NCBI GenBank assembly: GCA_023450615.1
Contig: JAEXGT010000086.1
Span: 1-64,000, forward strand
DNA: 64,000 nt
Reading direction: 5' to 3'
DNA from: Pseudomonadota bacterium
GTDB lineage: Bacteria; Pseudomonadota; Alphaproteobacteria; Rhizobiales; Beijerinckiaceae
Shown here: in pieces, positions 1 through 9,787 of the stretch
Numbering within the stretch: position 1 is the first letter of the stretch
How the letters are laid out: each line of letters opens with the position of its first letter
The notes under the pieces: model-generated
What the model saw: the letters and a program-made list of their open reading frames with translations, nothing else
What the model was told of the DNA's origin: nothing
Database searches by the model: none
Made by a program: the position numbers and the translations under genes

Positions 1-1119
<1,119 letters not shown>

Positions 1120-1143
1120 ACATTTAAGACTTCCGGATTACCC

Positions 1144-1176
1144 AGAACGCTCGCATTTCTGCGAGCGTTCTTTTTT
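1144..1176 (+). terminator. Rho-independent terminator after ftsH
   Basis: A perfect 12-bp stem (AGAACGCTCGCA, 1144-1155, with its complement at 1160-1171), a TTTC loop, and a run of T from 1171. It separates ftsH from glmM. Confidence 0.9.
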
Positions 1177-1235
1177 GTTTACCTGATACCTCTACCTTCG
1201 GTTCGGTAGGATAAATTTCATGCGTGTAATAATTG

Positions 1236-1253
1236 CTCATCACTTGTGATGAG
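1236..1253. promoter_or_regulatory. Inverted repeat upstream of glmM
   Basis: CTCATCAC TT GTGATGAG is an 18-bp near-palindrome (8-bp arms, 2-bp centre) about 95 bp before the glmM start. It lacks a T tract, so it does not look like a terminator. It could be an operator or an mRNA hairpin in the glmM leader. No function is shown by sequence alone. Confidence 0.35.
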
Positions 1254-1346
1254 ACTTAGCAAGACGAAGTCTTGACCGGGAGTGGGGGGATTGCTTTGAA
1301 AAAAGCAAAGCGCACAGTCACACAACGGAATGGGGAGCCAAAGCCC

Positions 1347-2702
1347 ATGCGGAAATACTTCGGGACCGATGGCATCCGGGGACGGGCCAACGGGATCATC
1401 ACGCCGGATCTGGCCCTGCGGGTCGGCCAAGCGGCGGGCCTGATGTTCCAGCAGAACGGCGATTACCGCCACCGGGTCGTGATCGGCAAGGACACCCGCC
1501 TGTCGGGCTACATGATCGAGAACGCCATGGTCGCGGGCTTCACCTCCGTGGGAATGGACGTGCTGGTTCTTGGCCCCATGCCGACCCCGGCGGTGGCCAT
1601 GCTCACCCGTTCCATGCGCTGCGACCTCGGCGTCATGATCTCCGCGTCTCACAATCCGTATGAGGACAACGGCATCAAGCTGTTCGGCCCGGACGGCTTC
1701 AAGCTCAGCGACGAGGTTGAGATGCGGATCGAGGCGCTGATCGATTCCGATCTGACCGCGCGCCTTGCAGGCTCCGCCACCCTTGGCCGCGCCAAGCGCG
1801 TCGAGAGCGTCCAAGCACGCTATATCGAATTCGCCAAGCGCACCCTGCCGCGCCAGATCGACCTCGAAGGCATGCGGGTCGTGCTCGATTGCGCCAACGG
1901 CGCGGGCTACAAGGTCGCTCCCGAGGCCTTGTGGGAACTCGGCGCTGAGGTGGTGAGCATCGGCGTGGAGCCTAACGGCTTCAACATCAACCACGATGTT
2001 GGTTCGACAGCGCCTGACGCCTTGATTCACAAGGTGCGCGAGCTGCGCGCCGATGTGGGCATCGCCCTCGACGGTGACGCGGACCGCGTGCTGATCATTG
2101 ACGAGAAGGGCCAGAAGGTCGACGGCGATCAGCTCATGGCCGTCGTCGCCCGCTCCTGGAAAGAGGATGGGCGTCTCGCGCAGCCGGGCATCGTGGCGAC
2201 GATCATGTCCAATCTCGGCATGGAGCGCTATCTGAACGGCCTCGGTCTCGACCTCGTGCGCACGGCTGTGGGCGACCGCTACGTGCTCGAGCACATGCGC
2301 GCGCACGGCTTCAATCTCGGCGGCGAGCAATCCGGCCATATCATCATGTCCGATTACACCACGACCGGCGACGGTCTGATCGCGGCGCTGCAATTGCTCG
2401 CCGTGGTCAAGAGCATGGGCAAGACCGTATCGGAAGTCTGCCATTGCTTCGAGCCCCTGCCGCAGATCCTGAAGAACGTACGCTACAAGTCCGGTACGCC
2501 GCTGCAGGATGCGTCGGTGATCAAGGCCATCGAGTCGGGCCGCGAGCGCCTCGGCGCCTCGGGCCGCCTCGTCATCCGCCCCTCCGGCACGGAGCCGGTG
2601 ATCCGCGTGATGGGCGAGGGCGATAACGAGGATGTCGTCACCAGGGTCGTGGACGACGTGGTGGATGCGGTGACGCAGGCTGCCTCGCAGGTCGCGGCTT
2701 AA
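1347..2702 (+). CDS. glmM: Phosphoglucosamine mutase
   Basis: Converts glucosamine-6-phosphate to glucosamine-1-phosphate for UDP-GlcNAc, and so for peptidoglycan and LPS synthesis. The 451-residue protein begins [12 protein letters not shown], as expected for the family. It has the phosphoserine active-site loop ISASHNP (Ser about 101), the Mg-binding DGDADR loop, and the C-terminal phosphate-binding RPSGTEP loop. I chose the ATG at 1347, preceded by GGGGAG, over an in-frame TTG at 1272, because family members start at this point. The ftsH-glmM order is common in alphaproteobacteria; folP, often between them, is absent here. A terminator follows. Confidence 0.96.
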   Translation: MRKYFGTDGIRGRANGIITPDLALRVGQAAGLMFQQNGDYRHRVVIGKDTRLSGYMIENAMVAGFTSVGMDVLVLGPMPTPAVAMLTRSMRCDLGVMISASHNPYEDNGIKLFGPDGFKLSDEVEMRIEALIDSDLTARLAGSATLGRAKRVESVQARYIEFAKRTLPRQIDLEGMRVVLDCANGAGYKVAPEALWELGAEVVSIGVEPNGFNINHDVGSTAPDALIHKVRELRADVGIALDGDADRVLIIDEKGQKVDGDQLMAVVARSWKEDGRLAQPGIVATIMSNLGMERYLNGLGLDLVRTAVGDRYVLEHMRAHGFNLGGEQSGHIIMSDYTTTGDGLIAALQLLAVVKSMGKTVSEVCHCFEPLPQILKNVRYKSGTPLQDASVIKAIESGRERLGASGRLVIRPSGTEPVIRVMGEGDNEDVVTRVVDDVVDAVTQAASQVAA

Positions 2703-2731
2703 AAGGCGCTTACGCAAAGCATTGAATAAGA

Positions 2732-2760
2732 GGGCGCAGGTGGCGGCACCTGCGCCCTTT
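2732..2760 (+). terminator. Rho-independent terminator after glmM
   Basis: An 11-bp GC-rich stem (GGGCGCAGGTG at 2732-2742, complement at 2747-2757) with a GCGG loop, followed by TTTCTCTT. Confidence 0.85.
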
Positions 2761-2926
2761 CTCTTGCCTCCGATTTGCCTTCGCCTCGGCTGAAATCTTT
2801 ACGCCGTCTTCGCCCGGAAGGTGCGAACAAGGCTAAGAATTAAGATTAACCGTCTCTTCACGGCCAAGAGCTACGCTCTCACCAAGCCGCTTTCCGCGGC
2901 CATGTTTGCGAGTGAAGAAGAGTATC

Positions 2927-3673
2927 ATGAGCTTCATCAGGATCGCTGTCCTGGCCGGTCTTGTCGGCATGACCGCCTCTGCCGCGACGGCTGCCGATCT
3001 TCCGCGCCGGGTGGTGCTGCCGCCTGCTCCCGTCCTCGACACCACCGAGACCTGGTATCTGCGCGGCGATGTGGGCTACACCCATTACCAGCGCCCTGAG
3101 GCCGCCTTCACGGCGGCGGCGCTCGCAGGCGACATGGTGCGCGAAAGTTTCCGCGACACCGCCTCGCTCGGCGTCGGCATCGGCTATCGCTTTAGCCCGC
3201 TGTTCCGCGCCGACGTGGCCGTGGATCACCGCTTCAACACGCGCTTCAAGGGCCTGCCATCCGGTGAAGGTATCGCAACGGGCTCCGTGTTCGACAAGGG
3301 TCGCTTCCAGTCCTCGACGCTGATGGTCAACGCCTATGCGGATCTCGGCACTCATAACGGCTTCACGCCTTATGTGGGCGTGGGCATCGGCGTCGCGCAT
3401 AACGTGCTCGCCAATTACACGCGCACCGCCGACACGTTCACGGGCGTGACGACGCAGGAACGTCTTAACGGCGGCGACGATTACGCCTTCGCCTGGGCCC
3501 TCATGGCAGGCGTCGGCTACAAGCTCTCCGACAGCTTCACCCTCGATCTCGGCTACCGCTATGCGAGCCTCGGCGACGTGAAGACGCGCGGTTACGCGAG
3601 CGGCGCGGGCGCCGATGTGGAGTCCATCGGCTCGCATGAGGTGCGCCTGGGCGTGCGCTACGCGCTCCAGTAA
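2927..3673 (+). CDS. Outer membrane beta-barrel protein (Omp25/OmpA-like porin family)
   Basis: A 248-residue secreted protein with a Sec signal peptide (MSFIRIAVLAGLVGMTASA, predicted cleavage after ATA before ADLPRR). The mature part alternates polar and hydrophobic residues with many Gly and aromatic residues: several 9-11 residue beta strands ending in Tyr or Phe (for example FTPYVGVGIGVAHN, FTLDLGYRYASLGDV, HEVRLGVRYALQ). The last residues, VRYALQ, resemble the C-terminal strand that outer-membrane assembly recognises. The ATG at 2927 has GAAGAAG upstream and gives a clean signal peptide; an in-frame TTG at 2906 would add seven residues. The specific role (porin, adhesin, stabiliser) cannot be told. 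Confidence 0.85.
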   Translation: MSFIRIAVLAGLVGMTASAATAADLPRRVVLPPAPVLDTTETWYLRGDVGYTHYQRPEAAFTAAALAGDMVRESFRDTASLGVGIGYRFSPLFRADVAVDHRFNTRFKGLPSGEGIATGSVFDKGRFQSSTLMVNAYADLGTHNGFTPYVGVGIGVAHNVLANYTRTADTFTGVTTQERLNGGDDYAFAWALMAGVGYKLSDSFTLDLGYRYASLGDVKTRGYASGAGADVESIGSHEVRLGVRYALQ

Positions 3674-3699
3674 GCACGCACCGCCCCGCTCTCATGAAA

Positions 3700-3730
3700 A
3701 AAGCCCCGGCTTATGGCCGGGGCTTTCTTA
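3700..3730. terminator. Bidirectional terminator between the barrel protein and the RND gene
   Basis: AAAGCCCCGGC (3700-3710) pairs with GCCGGGGCTTT (3716-3726), flanked by A on the left and T on the right. It can therefore end both the plus-strand gene and the convergent minus-strand pump gene. Confidence 0.85.
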
Positions 3731-3748
3731 TTTGGATTTGCCGTCCAC

Positions 3749-6700
3749 TCACTCCGCCGGGTGAACCGGAGGCTGCGCGGCGCGCGGGGAGGGGAGGTCT
3801 TCTCCGTGGGGGCGCTGGCCCGTCTGCGCGCGCAGCTTCTCGAGCATGTCTCCGACATAGGTGGCGGGCTTGGTGTAGCCGCCGATGAGGAGATAGATCG
3901 CAGGCACCACGAGCACTGTCATCATCGTGGACATGGTCACGCCGCCGACGATCACCGTGCCGATGGCGTTGCGGGCTTCCGCGCCTGCGCCCGTTGACCA
4001 GGCGAGCGGGATCGCGCCGCCGATCATGGCGATGGACGTCATCAGGATCGGGCGAAGGCGCAGCACGGAGGCTTCGATCACCGCATCCCAGACGGACATC
4101 CCGCGTTCGCGCAGCTGGTTGGCGAACTCGACGATGAGAATGCCATTCTTCGTCATCAGGCCGATGAGCAGGATCATGCCGATCTGGCTGTAGATGTTGA
4201 GCGTCTGGCCCGTGAGCACGAGCGCCGCCAGACCGCCGGTGACAGCGAGCGGCACGGTGAGCATGATGATGAACGGGTTGATCCAGCTTTCGAACTGGGC
4301 CGCCAGCACCAGGAACACCACGAGCAGCGCCATGCCGAAGGTGACGTAGATCGCGTTCGAGGAGTCGCGGAAGTCCTGCGACTGGCCCGTATAGCCGATG
4401 CGGGCTTCCGCCGGCAGGTTCTCGCGCACGATCTGCTCCAGCACCGCAAGCCCCTCGCCGATGGACGCGGTGCCGACGAGGCCCGCGTCGATGGTGATGG
4501 CGCGCATGCGGTTGAAGCGGTTGAGCGTCTGCGGTGCTGCGGCCTCCGTGAGCGTCACGAAGGAGGAGAGGGGCACCAGCTCACCGTTCGTGGAGCGCAC
4601 GAAGGTGTTGGCGAGATCGTTCGGCGTGGCGCGATCCTCAGCGCGTCCGCGCATGATCACGGAATATTCCTCGCCGCGGTTCACGAAGGTGGAGATCTCG
4701 CGCTCGCCGAACATCAGTTCGAGCGTGCTGCCGATATCCTGTACGGAGACGCCGAGATCGGCGGCGCGCTGCCGGTCGATCTGTACGCGGATGTCCGGCT
4801 GGGATTCCCGGTAGTTGGAATCCATGTTCACGAACATGCCCGTTTCCTGTGCCTTCTGCATGACGATGTCGCGCCACTCGCGAAGGGTGTCGTAGTCGGG
4901 ACCGCCGAGCACGAACTGGATCGGCTTCGATGGACCGCGCTGGCCGAGCGAGCCGGGGCTGATCGGAGCAACGCGCGCGCCGGGGAAGTTCGCGACCTTG
5001 CGGTTGATGTCCTGCACCAGATCCTGCTGCTTCACCGTGCGCTGATCCCAGGGCACGAGTCGAACGATGATGATGCCCGAGTTCACCGGCGAGGGACGCG
5101 CGAAGCCGGGGGCGACCTGGCTGGTGATGGATGAGACGATGCCCTGCTCCTGATAGGGCAGCAGGATCTTCTCCACTTCTTTCACGCGCTCGCGGGTATA
5201 GTCGAGGCTGGAACCTTCGGGAGCTTCGATCCGGACGATGATCGCGCCGCGATCCTCGGACGGCGCGAAGCCCTTCGGCAGCATCTCGAACAGGCCGTAG
5301 GCCGAGAGACATATCATGAAGCCGACGGCGAGGATCACGAGCGGCGCTTTGAGAACCCGCGTCAGGATCCTGCGATAGACGTTGTTCATGCCTGTGAAGA
5401 AGGGCTCGGTCATCGTCTGGATGCGGCCATGGGCCGGCACCATCAGCTTCGAGCACATCATCGGCGTGAGCGTGCGCGCCACGACGCCGGAGAAGAAGAT
5501 GGCAGCGGCAAGCGTGATGCCGAACTCGCGGAAGAGCTGGCCCGTGTTGCCGGTCATGAAGGCGAGCGGCACGAATACCGCCATAAGCGTGGCGGTGGTG
5601 GCGATCACCGCGAAGCCGATTTCGCGCGCGCCGTCGAAGGAGGCGAGCAGCGGCGGCTGGCCTTCCTCGATGCGGCGGTGAACGTTTTCGATCTCCACGA
5701 TCGCGTCGTCCACCACGATGCCGATGGCGAGCACCACGGCGAGCAATGTCAGCACGTTGATGGAGGCATTGAAGAACGCCATCACCATGCAGGCCGCGAT
5801 GATCGAAACCGGGATCGCCACGATGGCCACGATGGTGGAGCGCCAGTCGCGCAGGAACACCAGGATCACCAGCACGACAAGGATGATGCCTTCGATCAGC
5901 GTATGGAGCACGCCGTCGATGGATGAGCTGATGAACTGGCTTTCGTCATAGGAGATCTGAGCCGTGGTGCCCGGAGGCAGGGAGGATTTCAGGCTCTCCA
6001 GTTCCGCACGTACGCCTTCCGCCACCGCGAGGGTGTTGGCGGTGGACTGACGCACGACGCCGAGGCCCATGGCGACCTTGCCGCCTTCATAGAACTCGAA
6101 GCGGTTATCCTCGGGGCCGACCTCGACCTTGGCGACTTCGCCCAGGCGCACGAGATAGCCGTTCTTGTTCGAGACGATGAGCTGCTCGAAATCCTGCTGG
6201 CTGGAGAGGCGGGAATCCGTCTTCACCGTGAATTCGCGCTGCGAGGATTCGATGCGCCCGCCGGGAAGCTCCACATTCTGACGTTGGATCGCGGTGGAAA
6301 GGTCCTGCACGGTGAGGCCGCGCGCCGCCAGCGCCGGACGGTCGACCCAGATGCGCATGGAATAGCGGCGCTCGCCCGCCAGATTGACGTTGGCGACGCC
6401 CGGCACGGTCGACAGGCGGTCCACATAGACGCGCTTCAGGAAGTCGCTGAGCTCCAGCGCGTCATAGGTGGAGGAGGTGACGCTGATCCACATGATAGCG
6501 GAGGCGTCGTCGTCCACTTTGCGGATGACGGGCTGATCCACGCCGTCGGGCAGGCGTCCGACCACGCGGAACACTGCATCGCGCACGTCGGACGTCGCGC
6601 CTTCGGGATCGCGGGAGACGTCGAATTCGATGGAGACGGAAGAGCGGTCGTCGCGGCTCTGGGAGCGGATCTGCTTGATGCCCTCGATGCCTGCGACCGC

Positions 6701-6907
6701 GCCTTCGATCACTTCCGTCACGCGGCTTTCAATGACCTCGTTCGAAGCGCCGCGATAAACCGTGGAGATGGACACGACCGGACGGTCCACGCTCGGATAT
6801 TCGCGGATCGGCAGGTTCATGAGCGCGGACAATCCGCCCACGATCAGCAGCAAGCTCACCACGACGGCGAAGACGGGGCGGCGGATGAAGAGGTCTGAAA
6901 CCTGCAT
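3749..6907 (-). CDS. RND-family efflux pump, inner-membrane transporter (HAE1/AcrB type)
   Basis: A 1052-residue proton-driven drug/solute exporter with the full family length. It starts MQVSDLFIRRPVFA, typical of RND subunits, with TM1 at about 10-30 and a second membrane block from about 335. The proton-relay Asp pair is present in TM4 (VVDDAIVEIENV, residues 400-401), as is the partner Lys in MTKNGILIVEFAN near residue 930. The duplicated periplasmic porter/docking halves are intact. It lies 92 bp downstream of the adaptor gene on the same strand. No outer-membrane TolC-type gene or local TetR regulator is seen, so it presumably uses a channel encoded elsewhere. The substrate cannot be read from sequence. 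Confidence 0.94.
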   Translation of the reverse strand: MQVSDLFIRRPVFAVVVSLLLIVGGLSALMNLPIREYPSVDRPVVSISTVYRGASNEVIESRVTEVIEGAVAGIEGIKQIRSQSRDDRSSVSIEFDVSRDPEGATSDVRDAVFRVVGRLPDGVDQPVIRKVDDDASAIMWISVTSSTYDALELSDFLKRVYVDRLSTVPGVANVNLAGERRYSMRIWVDRPALAARGLTVQDLSTAIQRQNVELPGGRIESSQREFTVKTDSRLSSQQDFEQLIVSNKNGYLVRLGEVAKVEVGPEDNRFEFYEGGKVAMGLGVVRQSTANTLAVAEGVRAELESLKSSLPPGTTAQISYDESQFISSSIDGVLHTLIEGIILVVLVILVFLRDWRSTIVAIVAIPVSIIAACMVMAFFNASINVLTLLAVVLAIGIVVDDAIVEIENVHRRIEEGQPPLLASFDGAREIGFAVIATTATLMAVFVPLAFMTGNTGQLFREFGITLAAAIFFSGVVARTLTPMMCSKLMVPAHGRIQTMTEPFFTGMNNVYRRILTRVLKAPLVILAVGFMICLSAYGLFEMLPKGFAPSEDRGAIIVRIEAPEGSSLDYTRERVKEVEKILLPYQEQGIVSSITSQVAPGFARPSPVNSGIIIVRLVPWDQRTVKQQDLVQDINRKVANFPGARVAPISPGSLGQRGPSKPIQFVLGGPDYDTLREWRDIVMQKAQETGMFVNMDSNYRESQPDIRVQIDRQRAADLGVSVQDIGSTLELMFGEREISTFVNRGEEYSVIMRGRAEDRATPNDLANTFVRSTNGELVPLSSFVTLTEAAAPQTLNRFNRMRAITIDAGLVGTASIGEGLAVLEQIVRENLPAEARIGYTGQSQDFRDSSNAIYVTFGMALLVVFLVLAAQFESWINPFIIMLTVPLAVTGGLAALVLTGQTLNIYSQIGMILLIGLMTKNGILIVEFANQLRERGMSVWDAVIEASVLRLRPILMTSIAMIGGAIPLAWSTGAGAEARNAIGTVIVGGVTMSTMMTVLVVPAIYLLIGGYTKPATYVGDMLEKLRAQTGQRPHGEDLPSPRAAQPPVHPAE

Positions 6908-6999
6908 GGCTCTGGTCGTCCGGTAAAATCAGAATAACGCGACGGTGCACTCCTCCCCACAAGGGGGAGGGAATTGGGCTGGCGCTTGAAACAACGCGC

Positions 7000-8238
7000 C
7001 TACTTCGCTTCCGCCGCCTGCGCCGTGCCGATGGCATTCGGCGCGTTCAGCGTGCTGCGGGAGGGCTGCCGGCGGTTCGCGGCGGGCGCGGTCTGCGGGT
7101 CCTGCGCGCTGGAGCCAAGCGGGCGGGCGATCACTTCCGCGCCCGGGCGCACGCGCTGGACGCCCAGCACCACGATGGTCTCGCCGGCCTTCAGGCCTTC
7201 CACCACTTCAACCTTGCCGCCCTGGCGCTGGCCGATGGTGATGACGCGGCGCTCCACCTTGTTGTCCTTCACGGGATAGACCACATGGCGCAGGCCTTCG
7301 CTGACGATGGCTTCCTCGGGCACGACGACGGCTTCAGCGTTGGCCGAGACTTCGAGGACCACCGCCAGGAACATGCCGGGCTTCAAGGCCTCGTCCGGGT
7401 TCTCGAACTCGGCGGTGAGGCGCGCGGTGCGGGTCGCCTGATCGACGCGGGGATCGATGGTGGAGACCTTGCCCTTGAAGGTGCGATTCTTGTAGGCGGC
7501 GGAAATGGCGCTCACGGACTGGCCGGGCTCGAGACGGCCGAGCAGGTTCTCCGGCACGGCGAAGTCGAGGCGCACCTTGGAGAGATCGTCGAGGGATGTG
7601 ATCCGGGTGCCGGGCGCAATGTAAGCTCCGAGAGAGACGCTGCGCGTGCCGACGCGGCCGTTGAAGGGCGCGCGGATGGTCAGGTCCTCCAGCCGCGCTT
7701 CGGCGGCCTTGCGCTGGGCCTGGGCCGAGGCGATGGAGCCTTCAAGCGACTTCATTTGAGCCGTCAGGTCCTCCACCTGGGCGCTGGTGCCCGCGCCCGT
7801 GCGGTTCAGGGCCTGTGCGCGCTCGAGCTTGATGGCGATCTCGTTGCGGAGCGCGACGGCACGGTTGGCCTCGGCCACGGCCTGATCGATCTCGGCCCGG
7901 CGCTCGGCGGCATCGAGCTGCACCAGCACGTCGCCCGCCTTCACCTTCTGGCCTTCCTCGAAGCCGATCTGGTCGATGACGCCCGCCACCTTGGCGGTCA
8001 CGGTGATGGATTCGTAAGCGCGCACAGTGCCCACGGCCTCGCGGGTTTCCACGATGTGCCCGGTCTTGACCGTATCGACCTCGACCGTCGCCGGCCCTCC
8101 TGCGCCAGCGCGCCCGCCCGGGCCGCGCTGCTGCGCGGCAGGCTGGTCGCCCAGGTATCCGCCCTGATACGCATACCACCCGCCAAACCCTGCTGCCCCC
8201 AGCAAGGCGATGACGGCGAGTTGACCAGACACACGCAT
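7000..8238 (-). CDS. RND efflux pump periplasmic adaptor (membrane fusion protein)
   Basis: A 412-residue adaptor linking the RND transporter to an outer-membrane channel. An N-terminal hydrophobic anchor (VIALLGAAGFGGWYAY) is followed by a Pro/Gly/Gln linker, a lipoyl half-motif (IGFEEGQKVKAGDVLVQLDAAE), an alpha-helical hairpin at about 110-165, the second lipoyl half (IRAPFNGRVGTRSVSLGAYI) and a beta-barrel/membrane-proximal part. AAGGAG sits just before the ATG. It is the first gene of a two-gene operon with the pump. A palindrome about 110 bp upstream is a candidate operator. No lipobox is visible, so it is probably an anchored rather than a lipidated adaptor. Confidence 0.92.
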   Translation of the reverse strand: MRVSGQLAVIALLGAAGFGGWYAYQGGYLGDQPAAQQRGPGGRAGAGGPATVEVDTVKTGHIVETREAVGTVRAYESITVTAKVAGVIDQIGFEEGQKVKAGDVLVQLDAAERRAEIDQAVAEANRAVALRNEIAIKLERAQALNRTGAGTSAQVEDLTAQMKSLEGSIASAQAQRKAAEARLEDLTIRAPFNGRVGTRSVSLGAYIAPGTRITSLDDLSKVRLDFAVPENLLGRLEPGQSVSAISAAYKNRTFKGKVSTIDPRVDQATRTARLTAEFENPDEALKPGMFLAVVLEVSANAEAVVVPEEAIVSEGLRHVVYPVKDNKVERRVITIGQRQGGKVEVVEGLKAGETIVVLGVQRVRPGAEVIARPLGSSAQDPQTAPAANRRQPSRSTLNAPNAIGTAQAAEAK

Positions 8239-8348
8239 GCTCGCTCCTTGAACTCTAGAAGTCTTCTTCAGTCAGAAATATTCGGATGAGACCTAACACA
8301 CCATAGGTCGGGTCCCACAACTATAACGCAGCAGACACGATGTTTTGT

Positions 8349-8364
8349 ATTACGATTTCGTAAT
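8349..8364. promoter_or_regulatory. Perfect palindrome, candidate operator between adaptor gene and serC
   Basis: ATTACGATTTCGTAAT is a 16-bp perfect inverted repeat in the divergent intergenic region. It is the length and form of a dimeric (for example TetR-type) operator. It could control the efflux operon, serC, or both. No regulator gene lies next to it. Confidence 0.45.
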
Positions 8365-8412
8365 CTGAGACTTTTCTCCGATGTCTCACGTTGCGGCATT
8401 TGCCTTGACCGT

Positions 8413-8483
8413 GGGCGCCGCTTCCGCCATACCGGTCGGCGGGACACCTCTCCCCACCGAGAGGCGCCCATCTGTAAGGATGG
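8413..8483 (+). ncRNA. Foldable serC leader, candidate serC-type regulatory RNA
   Basis: Four short helices can form just before serC. An outer stem pairs GGGCG (8413-8417) with CGCCC (8465-8469). Inside are CCGCC/GGCGG (8424-8428, 8438-8442) and CCTCTC/GAGAGG (8447-8452, 8459-8464). A further hairpin, CCATC/GATGG (8468-8472, 8479-8483), covers the AAGGA ribosome site at 8476-8480. The last hairpin shares two bases with the outer stem, so the two compete. A conserved RNA motif upstream of serC is known in alphaproteobacteria; whether this leader matches it needs a covariance-model search. Confidence 0.5.
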
Positions 8484-8488
8484 ATACC

Positions 8489-9661
8489 ATGACAGACCTG
8501 CCCAACGCGCGTCCTCGCGCGCCTTTCTTTTCGTCCGGCCCCTGCGCCAAGCGCCCCGGATGGTCCCTGACAAATCTCAAAACCGATTCTCTCGGCCGCT
8601 CGCACCGCGCGAAGCTCGGCAAGGCGCGCCTGAAGCTCGCCATCGACCTTACCCGCGAGGTGCTTGAGGTCCCGGCCGATTACCGCATCGGCATCGTGCC
8701 CGCCTCCGATACGGGGGCGGTCGAGATGGTGCTGTGGTCGATGCTGGGCGCTCGCCCCGTCGACATGCTGGCCTGGGAAAGCTTCGGCGAAGGTTGGGTG
8801 ACGGATGTCGTGAAGCAGCTGAAGCTCGACGACGCCCGCGTGATCAATGCGCCTTACGGCGAGCTGCCCGATCTCACCCAGGTCGATACCAAGAACCGCG
8901 ATGTGGTCTTCACCTGGAACGGCACGACTTCCGGCGTGCGCGTGCCGAATGCGGACTGGATCGCCGCAGACCGCGAAGGCCTGACCATCTGCGACGCGAC
9001 CTCCGCGGCGTTTGCGCAGAAGCTCGATTTCTCGAAGCTCGATGTGGTCACCTTCTCCTGGCAGAAGGTGCTCGGCGGCGAAGCCGCCCACGGCATGCTC
9101 ATCCTCTCGCCCCGCGCGGTGGAGCGTCTCGAGACGTACAAGCCTGCATGGCCGCTGCCGAAGATCTTCCGCATGACCAAGGGCGGCAAGCTCATCGAGG
9201 GCATCTTCGAGGGCGAGACCATCAACACGCCGTCCATGCTCGCGGTCGAGGATTATATCGATGCGCTCGAATGGGCGAAGTCCATCGGCGGTCTGAACGC
9301 GCTCGTCGCCAAGGCCGATGCCAACGCGAAGGTCATCCTCGACTGGGTTGCGAAGACCCCGTGGATCGCCAATCTCGCGAAGGTGCCGGCAACAGCTTCC
9401 AACACCAGCGTGTGCCTCGTCATCGCCGATCCGGAGGTCGTTGCGAAAGGCCCCGAGGCCGTGGCGCAGGTCGCCAAGGGCATCACCGCCCCACTCGAAA
9501 AGGAGGGCGTCGCCCTCGATATCGGCGCGTATCGCGATGCGCCTCCCGGCCTCCGCATCTGGTGCGGCGCGACGGTGGAGCAATCCGACCTCGAAGCCCT
9601 GACGCCCTGGCTCGACTGGGCCTTCGCGCAGGAAAAGGCGAAGCTCGCGAAAGCGGCTTGA
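8489..9661 (+). CDS. serC: Phosphoserine aminotransferase
   Basis: A PLP enzyme that makes 3-phosphoserine from 3-phosphohydroxypyruvate and glutamate, the second step of serine synthesis. The 390-residue protein is of the alphaproteobacterial SerC type ([12 protein letters not shown] near the N-terminus). Asp169 in CDATSAA and Lys193 in [14 protein letters not shown] fit the PLP-contacting Asp and Schiff-base Lys. The frame is open further upstream (from 8381), but AAGGA lies 8 bp before the ATG at 8489 and the protein then starts as expected. serA follows 126 bp later, so the pathway genes are probably co-transcribed. Confidence 0.94.
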   Translation: MTDLPNARPRAPFFSSGPCAKRPGWSLTNLKTDSLGRSHRAKLGKARLKLAIDLTREVLEVPADYRIGIVPASDTGAVEMVLWSMLGARPVDMLAWESFGEGWVTDVVKQLKLDDARVINAPYGELPDLTQVDTKNRDVVFTWNGTTSGVRVPNADWIAADREGLTICDATSAAFAQKLDFSKLDVVTFSWQKVLGGEAAHGMLILSPRAVERLETYKPAWPLPKIFRMTKGGKLIEGIFEGETINTPSMLAVEDYIDALEWAKSIGGLNALVAKADANAKVILDWVAKTPWIANLAKVPATASNTSVCLVIADPEVVAKGPEAVAQVAKGITAPLEKEGVALDIGAYRDAPPGLRIWCGATVEQSDLEALTPWLDWAFAQEKAKLAKAA

Positions 9662-9665
9662 TTTC

Positions 9666-9770
9666 ATGCGTCATCCCGGACGCGGGCTAAAGCCGCGATC
9701 CGGGATCGCTTTCACCAGCTGAACTCCCATCACGATCCCGGCTCGCGCTGCGCTTGGCCGGGGCGACGCT
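9666..9770. repeat. REP-like GC-rich palindromic intergenic element
   Basis: The serC-serA gap contains CCCGGA..GCGG / CCGC..TCCGGG, an imperfect hairpin at about 9674-9705. A second dyad-like stretch (GATCCCGGCTCGCG ... GGCCGGGGCGACG) follows. The form resembles the dispersed palindromic elements common between genes in this group. No second full copy is present in this window. Confidence 0.35.
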
Positions 9771-9787
9771 ACAGGCACAGGTGCATC

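Noticed and set aside
1218..2717. Long antisense open frame (499 codons) opposite glmM, and similar long frames opposite serA, rluD, purA, argD and others
   Set aside because: High-GC genes create open antisense frames. Their translations are His/Arg/Ala-rich with no domain, and the sense genes are well-known enzymes.
6945..6975. CCTCCCC/GGGGAGG hairpin between the pump and adaptor genes as an operator
   Set aside because: It looks like a common GC-rich intergenic hairpin within an operon and lacks promoter context.
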